From Hyphomicrobiales bacterium (GTDB lineage Bacteria > Pseudomonadota > Alphaproteobacteria > Rhizobiales > Xanthobacteraceae), in the NCBI GenBank assembly GCA_017305665.1, contig JAFKKH010000007.1:248001-312000 (forward strand): a DNA stretch of 64,000 bases, written 5' to 3'. Below the pieces are notes generated by a model, which did no database searches, was not told the origin of the DNA, and saw only the letters and a program-made list of their open reading frames with translations. A program made the translations under genes and the position numbers. Shown here one piece after another: positions 63,589 to 64,000 of the stretch (positions are counted from its first letter, which is position 1; the number at the start of each line of letters is the position of its first letter).

Positions 63589-64000
63589 TCAGGCCTTTCG
63601 CGCAAAGAGCAGCAGCCGGCCGTAAATTGTCGCGAAGCCGAGAAAAGCCACCGACCAGGCAGCTCCCGCGACGGACAAGAGAATTTGTGCATGCACGGGT
63701 TCGAGCGCCGCGCAGATACGGGCCAGTGCCGCCACGACAACCGCAGCATAGATACCTTGGGTGGTGATCGATGCCGAAAGTGCACGGCCGGTATGTCCGA
63801 GCGACGCTCGCGTCATCACCGCGAGCGTCATTGTCCCGATGGCACCGCCAGTCCAGGCGTGAACACCGGCTCCTGGCGCGATCAGATCGAGCGCGGAAAG
63901 AGCCGTCAGAAAGAAGCCTGCGGGGATAAAGGCGTAGGCAATGTGGAGGATCAGCACGAGGCGATCCCGTACCGTCCGCTCGCCGGCCCATCGAGCCAAT
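63589..64000 (-). CDS. NnrS family protein, 5' end beyond window
   Basis: The last 136 residues of an integral membrane protein. The segment HAWTGGAIGTMTLAVMTRASLGHTGR is characteristic of NnrS, a haem- and copper-containing membrane protein linked to protection from nitric oxide. The start lies beyond the window edge. It is upstream of, and probably co-transcribed with, the polytopic, DUF2249 and DUF59 genes. Confidence 0.88.
   Translation of the reverse strand, partial: LARWAGERTVRDRLVLILHIAYAFIPAGFFLTALSALDLIAPGAGVHAWTGGAIGTMTLAVMTRASLGHTGRALSASITTQGIYAAVVVAALARICAALEPVHAQILLSVAGAAWSVAFLGFATIYGRLLLFARKA

Noticed and set aside
1-64000. tRNA/rRNA genes, CRISPR arrays, insertion sequences or prophage genes
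   Set aside because: No transposase, integrase, repeat-spacer array or structural RNA pattern was recognised on reading both strands.

Overview
The window is a dense bacterial catabolic region of about 60 genes. No rRNA or tRNA gene, insertion sequence, CRISPR array or replication origin was recognised. Gene content (tripartite tricarboxylate transport, three LivKHMGF-type or ferric-type ABC uptake systems, xanthine-dehydrogenase-family hydroxylase, several LysR/TetR/GntR regulators, NnrS and DUF2249 proteins) and base composition fit an alphaproteobacterium of the Hyphomicrobiales, perhaps close to Bradyrhizobium/Rhodopseudomonas. This placement is an inference from gene style; no marker gene is present.

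Layout. (1) 1-2281: 3'-truncated molybdopterin oxidoreductase. (2) 2.6-16.5 kb: first catabolic cluster. One long minus-strand operon holds a type III CoA-transferase, flavin-dependent monooxygenase, MmgE/PrpD protein, three-gene ABC importer, small coiled-coil protein and racemase-like protein. Upstream lie a flavin reductase fused to a MarR-like domain, a GntR/HutC regulator, a CitE-like lyase, an amidohydrolase and a divergent RraA-type aldolase. Two TGTATATACA operators and one variant sit 90-115 bp from the start codons. (3) 16.6-18.4 kb: ketopantoate-reductase-like protein and a methyltransferase. (4) 18.4-30.2 kb: LysR regulator, CoA-transferase, AcuI-like reductase, TctCBA transporter, glutamate-mutase-like MutE/MutS with its MutL partner, and an acyl-CoA dehydrogenase. 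A 48-bp element is repeated upstream of both halves. (5) 30.2-51.1 kb: SDR/HisD-like/cyclase operon, molybdenum hydroxylase plus Liv transporter operon, a LysR-controlled set, a VOC/HsaA-like monooxygenase/flavin reductase/TetR operon, and BKACE plus beta-hydroxyacid dehydrogenase. Four TTATCGAnCGATnA palindromes link these operons and suggest one TetR regulon. (6) 51.3-61.3 kb: minus-strand operon of old-yellow-enzyme-type reductase, LivKGFHM, TetR and acyl-CoA synthetase, with a divergent MFS transporter; two related palindromes lie between. (7) 61.4-64 kb: DUF59, DUF2249, polytopic membrane protein and truncated NnrS, typical of nitric-oxide/denitrification neighbourhoods.

Together the genes look like four separately regulated pathways for importing and degrading organic acids and probably N-heterocyclic or amide compounds, each with its own transporter and regulator. 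The substrates cannot be read from sequence. The most unusual parts are the glutamate-mutase/CoA-transferase/TTT-transporter set with its duplicated control element, the GntR-linked cluster with several enzymes lacking expected catalytic residues, and the TetR-linked N-heterocycle-like cluster.
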